Shown here: piece after piece, positions 25,971 through 33,629 of the stretch
Layout of the letters: the number at the start of each line of letters is the position of its first letter
Numbering within the stretch: position 1 is the stretch's first letter
NCBI GenBank assembly: GCA_012519635.1
Contig: JAAYPV010000058.1
Coordinates: 1-37,131, forward strand
Direction: 5' to 3'
Source: Clostridiales bacterium
Lineage (GTDB): Bacteria > Bacillota > Clostridia > Oscillospirales > Ruminococcaceae
Length of the DNA stretch: 37,131 nucleotides
Notes under the pieces: model-generated
Database searches by the model: none
Told to the model about the DNA's origin: nothing
Seen by the model: the letters and a program-made list of their open reading frames with translations, nothing else
Made by a program: the position numbers and the translations under genes

Positions 25971-26651
25971 ATGGATAAAAAGAAAATTAATATTGCAATT
26001 GATGGACCAGCTGGAGCTGGAAAAAGTACGATAGCAAAGGGTATATCAAAGAAGCTGGGCTTTATATATGTAGATACAGGTGCATTATATAGAGCAATCG
26101 CATATTATGTTTTAAAAAAAGGAAAGGACCCATCACTTGAAAGTGATGTTGAGCCATTTTTGAGTAAAATTGCTGTTGAGCTGAAATTTATTGATGGTGA
26201 ACAGCGAGTATTTGTGAATGATGAGGATGTTTCCGATAAGATAAGAACGCCTGAGGTATCGATGGGCTCATCAGCTGTTTCAGCAATTCCAAAGGTAAGG
26301 GAGTTTTTATTTGAGCTGCAAAGGAAGATTGCAAGGGAAAATGATGTAATTATGGATGGCAGGGATATTGGAACTGTTGTTCTGCCGAATGCTGATTTAA
26401 AAATTTTTCTTACAGCCACTCCTGAGGAGAGGGCAAGAAGGCGTTATAATGAGCTTAAGGATAAAGAAAATTCGCCCACATATGAAAAAATACTTGCAGA
26501 TATTAAAATTAGGGATTATAATGATAGTAACAGGGCTGTTGCCCCATTGAAACAGGCTGATGATGCTATTTTACTTGATACAACAGATTTGAGTCTTGAA
26601 GATTCTATAAATAAAGTGGTAGAATTGGTTAAAAAATTACCGAATCAGTAA
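25971..26651 (+). CDS. cmk: Cytidylate kinase
   Basis: Phosphorylates CMP and dCMP with ATP in pyrimidine nucleotide supply. The 226-residue protein has the P-loop GPAGAGKST (about 13-21), the CMP-binding YVDTGALYRA segment and the RDIGTVVLP region typical of bacterial cytidylate kinases. The lid region EERARRRYNELKDK and the closing RDYNDSNRAVAPLKQADDAI also match. TAGGAG lies 12 nt before the ATG, a little far but usable. The gene is in a compact run with the flavoprotein, a GNAT gene, plsC and ispH. Confidence 0.96.
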   Translation: MDKKKINIAIDGPAGAGKSTIAKGISKKLGFIYVDTGALYRAIAYYVLKKGKDPSLESDVEPFLSKIAVELKFIDGEQRVFVNDEDVSDKIRTPEVSMGSSAVSAIPKVREFLFELQRKIARENDVIMDGRDIGTVVLPNADLKIFLTATPEERARRRYNELKDKENSPTYEKILADIKIRDYNDSNRAVAPLKQADDAILLDTTDLSLEDSINKVVELVKKLPNQ

Positions 26652-26666
26652 AATAGGAGAGTAGTA

Positions 26667-27110
26667 ATGATTAAAGAGGTTTTTGAAAGTGATAGAGAAA
26701 GCTTTATACGATTAATGAAAGAATTTTATGATTCTGATGGTGTTTTGAATAAAATACCTAATGAAAATTTTGATAGAACCTTTGATGAAATTATCAACTC
26801 AAGGGTATATGCAAACGGATACTTGTTTGAACTGGACGGTAAAGCGGTTGGTTACGCTTTGACAGCAAACACCTACTCTAATGAATCTGGCGGTATGATT
26901 GTATGGATTGAGGAGATTTATATACAGCCTGAATACCGTTCTAGAGGACTGGGTAAGGAGTTCTTTAAGTATATAGAAAACAATATGGGAAGAGATGTAA
27001 AGAAGATAAGGCTTGAGGTAAGAGAGGACAATGAAAGAGCAGTCAAGCTTTATGAGCGTCTGGGATTTAGCAAGGTGGAGTATATGCAGATGGTTAAGGT
27101 TTATAAATAA
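26667..27110 (+). CDS. GNAT family N-acetyltransferase
   Basis: A 147-residue single GNAT domain. The acetyl-CoA loop is YRSRGLGKEFFKYIE (about 92-106), preceded by the IVWIEEIYIQPE strand, and the C-terminal EDNERAVKLYERLGFSKVEYM is the family's final segment. The substrate is unknown; its place inside a cluster of essential genes does not identify it. AGGAG lies 7 nt before the ATG. It is a different sequence from the GNAT gene at 2049. Confidence 0.9.
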   Translation: MIKEVFESDRESFIRLMKEFYDSDGVLNKIPNENFDRTFDEIINSRVYANGYLFELDGKAVGYALTANTYSNESGGMIVWIEEIYIQPEYRSRGLGKEFFKYIENNMGRDVKKIRLEVREDNERAVKLYERLGFSKVEYMQMVKVYK

Positions 27111-27128
27111 TATTAATGGAGAGAAGAT

Positions 27129-27719
27129 ATGTATACGATTGCAAGATATATTGTACTGCTGATTTATAAGATTGTATATAATCTATCCTATGAGGGTGTT
27201 GAGAACATTCCCAAAGAGGGTGGAAGAATATATGCATCAAACCACAGAAGCTATGCTGATCCTGTTCTGATATCTTTACCAGTAAGAAAAAGATTTGCCT
27301 ATATGGCTAAAGAGGAGCTTTTTAAAAATCCGTTTTTTTCTGCACTCATAAGGTTTATGGGCGCATTTCCCGTTGTAAGAGGAAGTGGCGATATGAAAGT
27401 AATAGATGAGGCAATAGCGAGACTTAATAAGGGTAGAAATCTTGTAATCTTTCCTGAGGGAACACGCTCTAAGGATGGAAGGGTTGGCAGAGGTAAAACA
27501 GGTGTTGCATTAATTGCAGCAAAAGCAAATGTGGATGTTATACCTGTTGCAATAGTTTTTGAGGGTAAATTAAAGTTTCGAAAAAAGGTTGTTGTTAAAT
27601 ATGGCAAGCCGATAAGTGCATCTCAGTTACAGATAGGTGATAAACTTGTGCCATCAGAACTGAAAAAATTGAAAAATATGGTGATGGAATCAATTACAGA
27701 ACTTGTTGATTACAGATAA
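27129..27719 (+). CDS. plsC: 1-acyl-sn-glycerol-3-phosphate acyltransferase
   Basis: Adds the second acyl chain to lysophosphatidate at the inner membrane face to make phosphatidate. The 196-residue protein has the catalytic SNHRSYADP (the HX4D motif) and FPEGTRSKDG, with AYMAKEELFKNPF and GAFPVVRG between them, all in the family order. It begins with a short hydrophobic segment (about 5-18) that would anchor it. The length is that of short bacterial PlsC enzymes. Acyl-donor choice (acyl-ACP or acyl-CoA) is not visible. It is tightly placed between the GNAT gene and ispH. Confidence 0.93.
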   Translation: MYTIARYIVLLIYKIVYNLSYEGVENIPKEGGRIYASNHRSYADPVLISLPVRKRFAYMAKEELFKNPFFSALIRFMGAFPVVRGSGDMKVIDEAIARLNKGRNLVIFPEGTRSKDGRVGRGKTGVALIAAKANVDVIPVAIVFEGKLKFRKKVVVKYGKPISASQLQIGDKLVPSELKKLKNMVMESITELVDYR

Positions 27720-27746
27720 TTTACATATAATAAAAAGGATAGTTTT

Positions 27747-29747
27747 ATGGTTGAAATAAAAGTAGCTAAGACTGCTGGATTTTGTTTTGGGGTTGACAGA
27801 GCAGTCAGGCTTGTTTATAATGAGATACAAAAGGGCGAAAAATGTGTAACCCTTGGACCGATTATTCATAATAAACAGGTGGTTAATGATTTGCAGGAAA
27901 AGGGAGTAAGAATAATTGAGGATGTATCGGAGTATGAGTCCGATGAAAGGGTTATAATTCGCTCGCATGGGGTCGGACAGTCAATATATGACAAGTTAGA
28001 GCAAAACGGAAATAAATATATTGATGCAACTTGTCCATTTGTTGCAAGAATTCACAAAATTGTAAAAGATAAAACACAAGAAGGATATATAATATTAATA
28101 GCAGGTGATTCTGAGCATCCTGAGGTGGTTGGAATTACTGGACATGGTGATAATAATTGCATCGTTTTTAAGAATTCTGATGAGTTAAAAGAAATCTTTT
28201 TAAAAAATTCAGACTTTTTGGAAAAAAAGGTTGCAATTGTTGCGCAAACAACGTATAATATTATATTATGGGAAGAGTGTCTGAAAGCTTTACCTAAGAA
28301 TAATTCTAATATAATAATATATGATACTATTTGTAATGCAACCTCATGTAGACAGGAAGAGGCAGTGGAGTTATCCAAGAGCTCTGATATAATGATTGTA
28401 ATTGGTGGAAAGCATAGCTCAAATACAATAAAGCTTTATGATGTCTGCAAGGAACATTGTAATAGTACTTATCATATTGAGAATTCTGATGAGCTTTTCG
28501 CTTTGAACCTTACTAATGCTAAAAAAATTGGCATTACCGCCGGCGCATCTACACCGGCTTATATAATTAAGGAGGTACAAACAAAAATGACTGAAATTTT
28601 AAATAATTTCGACGAGGACATTAATTTTGAGGAGGCTCTTGCACAGTCTTTCAAAAAAATACATATAGGGGAAAGGGTAAAGGCTTACGTTGTTTCTGTT
28701 AATAATAGTGAAGCTATTGTTGATGTGGGTACAAAACATACAGGATATGTACCTCTTTCAGAATTAACTGATGATCCAACGAAAACTCCAAGCGATATCC
28801 TGAGCGTTGGCGATGAAGTTGAATTGATTGTAACTAAGATTAACGATCAAGATGGAATTGTTACTCTTTCAAAGAAGAAGATTGATGAAACACTTGGCTT
28901 TGAGCAGATTATAAAGGCAAAGGAAGAAAATTCTGTTGTTGATGGTATTGTTCAGAATGTAGTCAAGGGTGGTGTATTGGCGTCTCATAATGGTGTAAGA
29001 GTATTTATTCCCGCATCACAAACAGGACTTGGCAAGAATTCTAAGCTTGAAACATTGTTAAAGAAAAAAGTTGAGTTTACAATCATTGAGGTTAATGAGC
29101 AGCGTCGTAGAGCAGTAGGTTCTATCAGTGCAGTTTTAAGAGCTAAAAGAGAAGAAGCTAAGTCTAAATTTTGGGAAACAGCTGAGGTTGGTAAGGTTTA
29201 TAAAGGTGAAGTTAAGTCTATCACAAATTATGGAGTGTTTGTTGATTTAGGCGGCGTTGATGGAATGATTCACATTTCTGAGTTGTCATGGGGAAGAATT
29301 AAGCACCCAACCGATGTTGTACAGCTGGGCGATGTTGTTGAGGTGTTCATAAAAGAACTTGACAAGGATACAAACAGAGTTTCATTGGGTTATAAGAAAA
29401 TTGAAGATAATCCATGGGAAAAATTCAAGGCTCAGTTTAATGTTGGAGATGTTATAAAGGCAACTATCGTGTCAATTACACCTTTTGGAGCATTTGCACA
29501 GATTATTGAGGGTGTTGATGGTCTAATTCACATTTCTCAGATTGCTAATCGCAGGGTTGACAATATTAATGAAATTCTTTCTATTGGCCAGGAAGTAGAT
29601 GTAAAGATACTTGAAATAGATATGGATAAGAAACGCATTAGTATTTCCATGCGTGCATTGCTTGAGGAAGAGTCTGAGGCTGTAGAGGAAGTTACTGAAG
29701 AAGCAGTAGAAGTAACTGCAGAGGTTGATACAGCTCAGGCAGAATAA
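27747..29747 (+). CDS. ispH: IspH (HMBPP reductase) fused to four S1 RNA-binding domains
   Basis: IspH is the last enzyme of the MEP isoprenoid pathway. It reduces HMBPP to IPP and DMAPP with a 4Fe-4S cluster. Residues 1-280 form the IspH domain with the cluster cysteines Cys13 (GFCFGVDRA), Cys96 (DATCPFV) and Cys196 (DTICNATS). Four S1 domains follow (about 306-377, 395-463, 482-550 and 567-636; for example SITNYGVFVDLGGVDGMIHI), then an acidic tail. The IspH-RpsA fusion is characteristic of many Clostridia, where it may double as ribosomal protein S1. At the junction an in-frame ATG (28587, Met281) follows a strong AAGGAGG, so free S1 protein could also be made. AAGGATAG precedes the main start. 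Confidence 0.97.
   Translation: MVEIKVAKTAGFCFGVDRAVRLVYNEIQKGEKCVTLGPIIHNKQVVNDLQEKGVRIIEDVSEYESDERVIIRSHGVGQSIYDKLEQNGNKYIDATCPFVARIHKIVKDKTQEGYIILIAGDSEHPEVVGITGHGDNNCIVFKNSDELKEIFLKNSDFLEKKVAIVAQTTYNIILWEECLKALPKNNSNIIIYDTICNATSCRQEEAVELSKSSDIMIVIGGKHSSNTIKLYDVCKEHCNSTYHIENSDELFALNLTNAKKIGITAGASTPAYIIKEVQTKMTEILNNFDEDINFEEALAQSFKKIHIGERVKAYVVSVNNSEAIVDVGTKHTGYVPLSELTDDPTKTPSDILSVGDEVELIVTKINDQDGIVTLSKKKIDETLGFEQIIKAKEENSVVDGIVQNVVKGGVLASHNGVRVFIPASQTGLGKNSKLETLLKKKVEFTIIEVNEQRRRAVGSISAVLRAKREEAKSKFWETAEVGKVYKGEVKSITNYGVFVDLGGVDGMIHISELSWGRIKHPTDVVQLGDVVEVFIKELDKDTNRVSLGYKKIEDNPWEKFKAQFNVGDVIKATIVSITPFGAFAQIIEGVDGLIHISQIANRRVDNINEILSIGQEVDVKILEIDMDKKRISISMRALLEEESEAVEEVTEEAVEVTAEVDTAQAE
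28569..28589 (+). promoter_or_regulatory. Internal ribosome site and start at the IspH/S1 junction
   Basis: AAGGAGG (28569-28575) lies 11 nt before an in-frame ATG at 28587-28589, which is codon 281 and the first residue after the IspH domain. In-frame translation would yield a 386-residue protein with four S1 domains. The sequence also encodes Lys-Glu-Val in the fusion, so the site may be partly coincidental. Confidence 0.5.
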
Positions 29748-29771
29748 TTAGCTGTAAAATTAATAAAGTGG

Positions 29772-29811
29772 TGGCGTAGATTGGGCGGATGTAATCTGTT
29801 CTATCGCGCCA
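29772..29811 (+). terminator. Imperfect hairpin between ispH-S1 and ispDF, possible weak terminator
   Basis: TGGCG (29772-29776) pairs with CGCCA (29807-29811), and AGATT (29778-29782) pairs with AATCT (29793-29797), leaving a GGGCGGATGT loop and an unpaired bulge on the 3' side. A moderately T-rich tail follows (TTTCTATTATTTT). It could reduce read-through from the IspH-S1 gene into ispDF. Confidence 0.45.
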
Positions 29812-29833
29812 TTTCTATTATTTTGTGGAGGTA

Positions 29834-31003
29834 ATGGATATTAATATGGATGTGTCGGCAATTATAGTTTGTGCTGGGAATTCCAGCCGTATGAATGGTC
29901 AGGATAAAATGCTTTTAAGGCTTGGAAATACAAATGTAATGGGAATGTCTATGCTTGCATATGAAAGATGTAAAAGCATAAAGGATATTGTGGTTGTAAC
30001 AAAAGAATGTCTTATACCAACTGTAATGGATACTGCTAAGCGGCTTGGAATAACAAAGCTGACTCATATTGCTGTTGGAGGAGAAACAAGGCAGCAGAGT
30101 GTAATTAATGGATTGAAGCTGATAGACAAGGATACCACTATGATAGCTATTCATGATGGTGCAAGACCACTTGTTGAGCCAGAGGATATAGAGAAAACAA
30201 TAAAGGACGCAAGGGTATTTGGTGGTGCAGTACTTGGAGTTCCTGTTAAGGATACGATAAAAGTAGTTGATGATGGACTTGTGGTGGATACTCCATACAG
30301 ACCGAAATTATTTATAACACAAACACCACAAGTTTTTAAAAGGAGATTATATTTTGAAGCTGTGGAATTTGCAATAGCGAATAGATTGGATTTTACAGAT
30401 GATTGTCAGCTTGCTGAATCCATAGGTGCAAAAATTTACATGACAGTCGGAGACTATAAAAATATAAAAATAACAACACCTGAGGATATAAAAATTGCAG
30501 GTGCTATTCTGGATAAACAGGAGGACAATATGCGAATTGGAAAGGGCTATGATGTTCACAGGCTTGTTAAGAACAGGAAATTAATTTTAGGAGGAGTTGA
30601 AATACCTTATAAAAAAGGGCTTGAGGGCCATTCTGATGCGGATGTTCTTACTCATTCAGTGATGGATGCGTTATTGGGGGCGTTGGCTCTAGGAGATATT
30701 GGAAAGCATTTCCCTGACGATGATGATCAGTTTAAGGGTGCAGACAGTATAAAGCTATTGGAAAAGGTATATGAAAAAATTGATGAGATGGGGTATAAGA
30801 TTGGCAATATTGATTCTGTTATAGTGGCTCAATCGCCAAAGCTTTCTGCATATATTGATAGTATGAGGGAGAATATAGCAAAGGCATGTAAAACAGATGT
30901 ATCTAATATCAGTATAAAAGCAACTACGGAGGAGGGACTAGGTTTTACAGGTGAAAAGCTTGGTATCGTTGCACATTGCATATGCTTGCTGAATCAGAAA
31001 TAA
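29834..31003 (+). CDS. ispDF: Bifunctional IspD-IspF (MEP pathway)
   Basis: IspD couples MEP to CTP, and IspF cyclises the later intermediate to MEcPP. The IspD half (about 1-225) has [13 protein letters not shown] with the CTP-binding loop, then VKDTIK and [12 protein letters not shown]. The IspF half (from about 233) has YDVHRL, the metal site [27 protein letters not shown] and [11 protein letters not shown]. The order D then F matches known fusions. The start is uncertain: GGAGG at 29827 is only 2 nt from the ATG at 29834 and 14 nt from the next ATG (29846), which fits the usual IspD start better. A GTG at 29825 has no site. At 30530 an in-frame ATG with AGGAGG at 5 nt marks the IspF start. 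Confidence 0.94.
   Translation: MDINMDVSAIIVCAGNSSRMNGQDKMLLRLGNTNVMGMSMLAYERCKSIKDIVVVTKECLIPTVMDTAKRLGITKLTHIAVGGETRQQSVINGLKLIDKDTTMIAIHDGARPLVEPEDIEKTIKDARVFGGAVLGVPVKDTIKVVDDGLVVDTPYRPKLFITQTPQVFKRRLYFEAVEFAIANRLDFTDDCQLAESIGAKIYMTVGDYKNIKITTPEDIKIAGAILDKQEDNMRIGKGYDVHRLVKNRKLILGGVEIPYKKGLEGHSDADVLTHSVMDALLGALALGDIGKHFPDDDDQFKGADSIKLLEKVYEKIDEMGYKIGNIDSVIVAQSPKLSAYIDSMRENIAKACKTDVSNISIKATTEEGLGFTGEKLGIVAHCICLLNQK
30519..30532 (+). promoter_or_regulatory. Internal ribosome site and start of the IspF half
   Basis: AGGAGG (30519-30524) lies 5 nt before an in-frame ATG (30530-30532), and the residues after it ([12 protein letters not shown]) match the normal N-terminus of free IspF. Spacing and match are as good as at any real start in this window. 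Confidence 0.7.
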
Positions 31004-31080
31004 TTATCTTCCATTTTTTGTGGAGATATATGTCGCAAACGCATACAATATATCATACCTTAGTAAATGGAGGGGATGAT

Positions 31081-31302
31081 ATGAATAATCGTAAAAGTGG
31101 TGCAATAGCTATGCCGTCGGTGACATATGCAATGAAAGCACAAAAACTTCTTACTTCTAAAGGATATACTTGTGATATACAAAGGATATCAGGTTCTTTA
31201 ACGAAAAGTTGCACTTATAATATTTATGTAAATGAAGATGCTGACATAGTCAAGAAAATACTATTAGATAATCATATATTAATTGATGGCATGGAAAGTT
31301 AG
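31081..31302 (+). CDS. DUF3343 family small protein (proposed Se/S carrier-like)
   Basis: A 73-residue protein with the DUF3343 pattern: a YAMKAQKLLTSKG helix, then DIQRISGSLTKSCTYNIYV with a single central cysteine region, and a closing KKILLDNHI helix. The family is proposed to act as a carrier of selenium or sulfur and is often encoded beside cysteine desulfurase-like proteins, as here (8 bp before the next gene). The start at 31081 follows AAATGGAGGGGATGAT; an in-frame ATG further upstream (30976) overlaps ispDF and has no such site. Function is inferred from context only. Confidence 0.8.
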   Translation: MNNRKSGAIAMPSVTYAMKAQKLLTSKGYTCDIQRISGSLTKSCTYNIYVNEDADIVKKILLDNHILIDGMES

Positions 31303-31310
31303 GTGACATT

Positions 31311-32510
31311 ATGAGGATATTCAACTCAAATGCGTGCAGCTCTCGTACAGGTTCTAGTAGAAGGTATAATAAGCCTGCTATAGTAAATTTTGATAATGCT
31401 GCTACAAGCTTTCCAAAGCCTATAGGAGTGAAAACAGCTGTAATAGAAGCTCTTACAAAGTATGGAGGAAATGTTGGTAGAGGTGGACATAGCCTAGCTT
31501 TGTTAACATCTGCGATGGTATATGATGCACGACAGACTGTTGCCGATTTTTTTGGAGCAGAATTGGAGAATGTGGTCTTTACCTATAATTGCACACACGC
31601 ACTTAATCTGGCGATAAAGGGAGTAGTTGGCAATAGCGGTCATATTATAATTAGTTCGCTTGAACATAATTCAGTTTCACGACCTGTTGTAGCACTAAGC
31701 AAAACAGGAAGAGTTAAATACAGTGTTGCAAAGGTATATGATGATGATGAGAGAACATTACAATCATTTAAGGATTTAATTACTAATGAAACAAAAGTAA
31801 TTGCCTGCACGATAGCAAGTAATGTTACTGGTCAAATTCTGCCTTATAAAGAAATAGGTGAAATATGCAAGGCAAGGAATATATGCTTTATAGCTGATGG
31901 AGCACAGGTTTGTGGAGTAATCCCAATTAAGCTGTCGGATGGAATAAATATACTATGCACAGCTGGTCATAAGGGGTTATATGGAACAACAGGAACAGGT
32001 CTGCTGATAAGTGATGGAAAGTATGAGATATCACCAATTATGCAAGGTGGTTCAGGAAGTGCATCTTTAAGCCTTGAGCAGCCTAATTTTCTTCCAGATA
32101 GCTTAGAATGTGGCACAATCAACATAGTAGGAGCAGCATCAATAAAGGCTGGAATAGAATTTATTAATAGTATAACCCTTGAAAAGATATTTAGGCATGA
32201 AAGTATGCTTTGTAGCAAATTTATATCAAACTTATCGAATGAAGTAGGAATAAGGATATATAGAAGTCCCGGTGTAAATTATGTACCTATTGTATCATTC
32301 AATGTAGATGGAATGATGCCGGAGGAAGTTGCAGCATGTTTAAATAAGCATGGATTCTGTTTAAGGTCAGGATTCCATTGTGCAGCATTGGCACATCAGA
32401 GTCTTGGAACAGAATATGGTACGGTAAGACTGGCACCATCCGTATTTAACACAGAAAATGATATTATGAGAATTACTTCTGTTATCAAAAAAATTAATAA
32501 AAATATATAA
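31311..32510 (+). CDS. Cysteine desulfurase-like class V aminotransferase (EF2568/TIGR01977 type)
   Basis: A 399-residue PLP enzyme that would take sulfur or selenium from cysteine or selenocysteine. The PLP site is Lys221 in TAGHKGLYG, with Asp196 (IADGAQVCG) under the ring nitrogen and His119 stacking on it. The active-site loop carries Cys357 in LRSGFHCAALAH, the position of the persulfide cysteine in SufS-like enzymes. The N-terminus is about 20 residues longer than usual before VNFDNAATSFPKP. Together with DUF3343 this resembles pairs linked to sulfur or selenium transfer, but no SelD or molybdenum-hydroxylase gene is present. GTGACATT precedes the ATG without a clear GGAGG, so it may be translated by coupling. 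Confidence 0.88.
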   Translation: MRIFNSNACSSRTGSSRRYNKPAIVNFDNAATSFPKPIGVKTAVIEALTKYGGNVGRGGHSLALLTSAMVYDARQTVADFFGAELENVVFTYNCTHALNLAIKGVVGNSGHIIISSLEHNSVSRPVVALSKTGRVKYSVAKVYDDDERTLQSFKDLITNETKVIACTIASNVTGQILPYKEIGEICKARNICFIADGAQVCGVIPIKLSDGINILCTAGHKGLYGTTGTGLLISDGKYEISPIMQGGSGSASLSLEQPNFLPDSLECGTINIVGAASIKAGIEFINSITLEKIFRHESMLCSKFISNLSNEVGIRIYRSPGVNYVPIVSFNVDGMMPEEVAACLNKHGFCLRSGFHCAALAHQSLGTEYGTVRLAPSVFNTENDIMRITSVIKKINKNI

Positions 32511-32517
32511 AAAAGTA

Positions 32518-32545
32518 TTGAATTAATTTGTATTTATGATACAAT
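32518..32545 (+). promoter_or_regulatory. Promoter of cdaA-cdaR
   Basis: TTGAAT (32518-32523) and TACAAT (32540-32545) lie 16 bp apart; a second TATAAT at 32546 overlaps its end. Transcription would start near 32553 and give a leader of almost 150 nt. Confidence 0.6.
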
Positions 32546-32577
32546 TATAATAGAAGTGGTAAAGAAATTAATTAAGT

Positions 32578-32598
32578 ATCGGGCATAAACTGCCCGAT
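32578..32598 (+). promoter_or_regulatory. Leader hairpin upstream of cdaA
   Basis: ATCGGGCA (32578-32585) pairs perfectly with TGCCCGAT (32591-32598) around a TAAAC loop. No T-run follows, so it is not a plain terminator. Its place in the middle of a 150-nt leader suggests a regulatory or stabilising role, but it does not resemble a c-di-AMP (ydaO) riboswitch. Confidence 0.45.
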
Positions 32599-32699
32599 TA
32601 CATATAAAGTGATATAAGTAGATTTTTTGTATAAAGAGTAATAAGTTGCTTAATATGAGAGAAGGAAAAATTTGGTTAATACTTATTAGGATGTGAATT

Positions 32700-33629
32700 A
32701 TGCTGTATTTTTTGTATGATTTCGGTAATTCAATCTGGAATGTTATTAAATCGATGACGATAATAGATATAATAGACATAATTTTGATTACCTATCTGAT
32801 TTATAAAGGAATAAAACTGATTCGTGAAACAAGAGCGGGTCAGCTAATGAAGGGTATAATCCTGTTCATTATAATTTATATAGTAAGTAAGGAAATTGGT
32901 TTCAAGGTTATGACATTTTTACTTAAAAACACATTGGATATCGGTTTGCTTGCAGTATTGATAATGTTCCAACCGGAATTAAGGCGTATGCTTGAAAAAG
33001 TAGGACGGGCTAATGTTTCGTTTATCGGATTCTCTGAAAAAAGTGATGAAATAATAAAAAAATGGTCTGTTGCAGTGGATGCAATTTGTGAATCCTGTGA
33101 AGAGCTTTCCTTAACTACAACAGGAGCTTTATTTGTAATTGAGCGTCAGACCAAATTAGGGGAACAGATTGACACGGGCACAAAAATAAATGCAGAACCT
33201 AGCAAGGAGCTATTTGGCAATATTTTTTACCCTAAAACACCACTACATGATGGTGCAGTTATTATAAGGGATGGTATAGTTCTTGCAGCTGCTTGTTATC
33301 TTCCTAAGCCTCAGAAGGAGGAGTTGATAAACAAACAGCTTGGCTCAAGGCATCGTGCAGCTATTGGAATGAGTGAAAATTCTGATGCAATAGTAGTTGT
33401 TGTATCTGAAGAAACGGGAATTATATCAGTAGCTGATAACGGGGAATTAAAAAGAGGACTGACTGTGGATGAGTTAAAGGAAATATTATACTCAAAGGTA
33501 CTTTCAAAGCAGAAGGAAATTATAAATAGGAAGAAGAACAGAAAAAACAGATTGAAATCTCTTAAGAAAGCAGTAAAAAGAAGAGGTAAAACTAATGAAA
33601 ATATTCAAGATATTGAGGAAGAGCTTTAA
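32700..33629 (+). CDS. cdaA: Diadenylate cyclase CdaA
   Basis: Makes the second messenger c-di-AMP from two ATP. The 309-residue protein has three N-terminal membrane segments (about 18-36, 50-66 and 72-92), then the DAC (DisA_N) domain with the catalytic DGAVI motif (Asp184) and the GSRHRAAIG motif (RHR 217-219). The C-terminal part is long, basic and probably helical (SKQKEIINRKKNRKNRLKSLKK). Its end overlaps the cdaR start by 35 bp, as is usual for this pair. The ribosome site (AGGATGTGAATT) is modest. Confidence 0.95.
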   Translation: MLYFLYDFGNSIWNVIKSMTIIDIIDIILITYLIYKGIKLIRETRAGQLMKGIILFIIIYIVSKEIGFKVMTFLLKNTLDIGLLAVLIMFQPELRRMLEKVGRANVSFIGFSEKSDEIIKKWSVAVDAICESCEELSLTTTGALFVIERQTKLGEQIDTGTKINAEPSKELFGNIFYPKTPLHDGAVIIRDGIVLAAACYLPKPQKEELINKQLGSRHRAAIGMSENSDAIVVVVSEETGIISVADNGELKRGLTVDELKEILYSKVLSKQKEIINRKKNRKNRLKSLKKAVKRRGKTNENIQDIEEEL

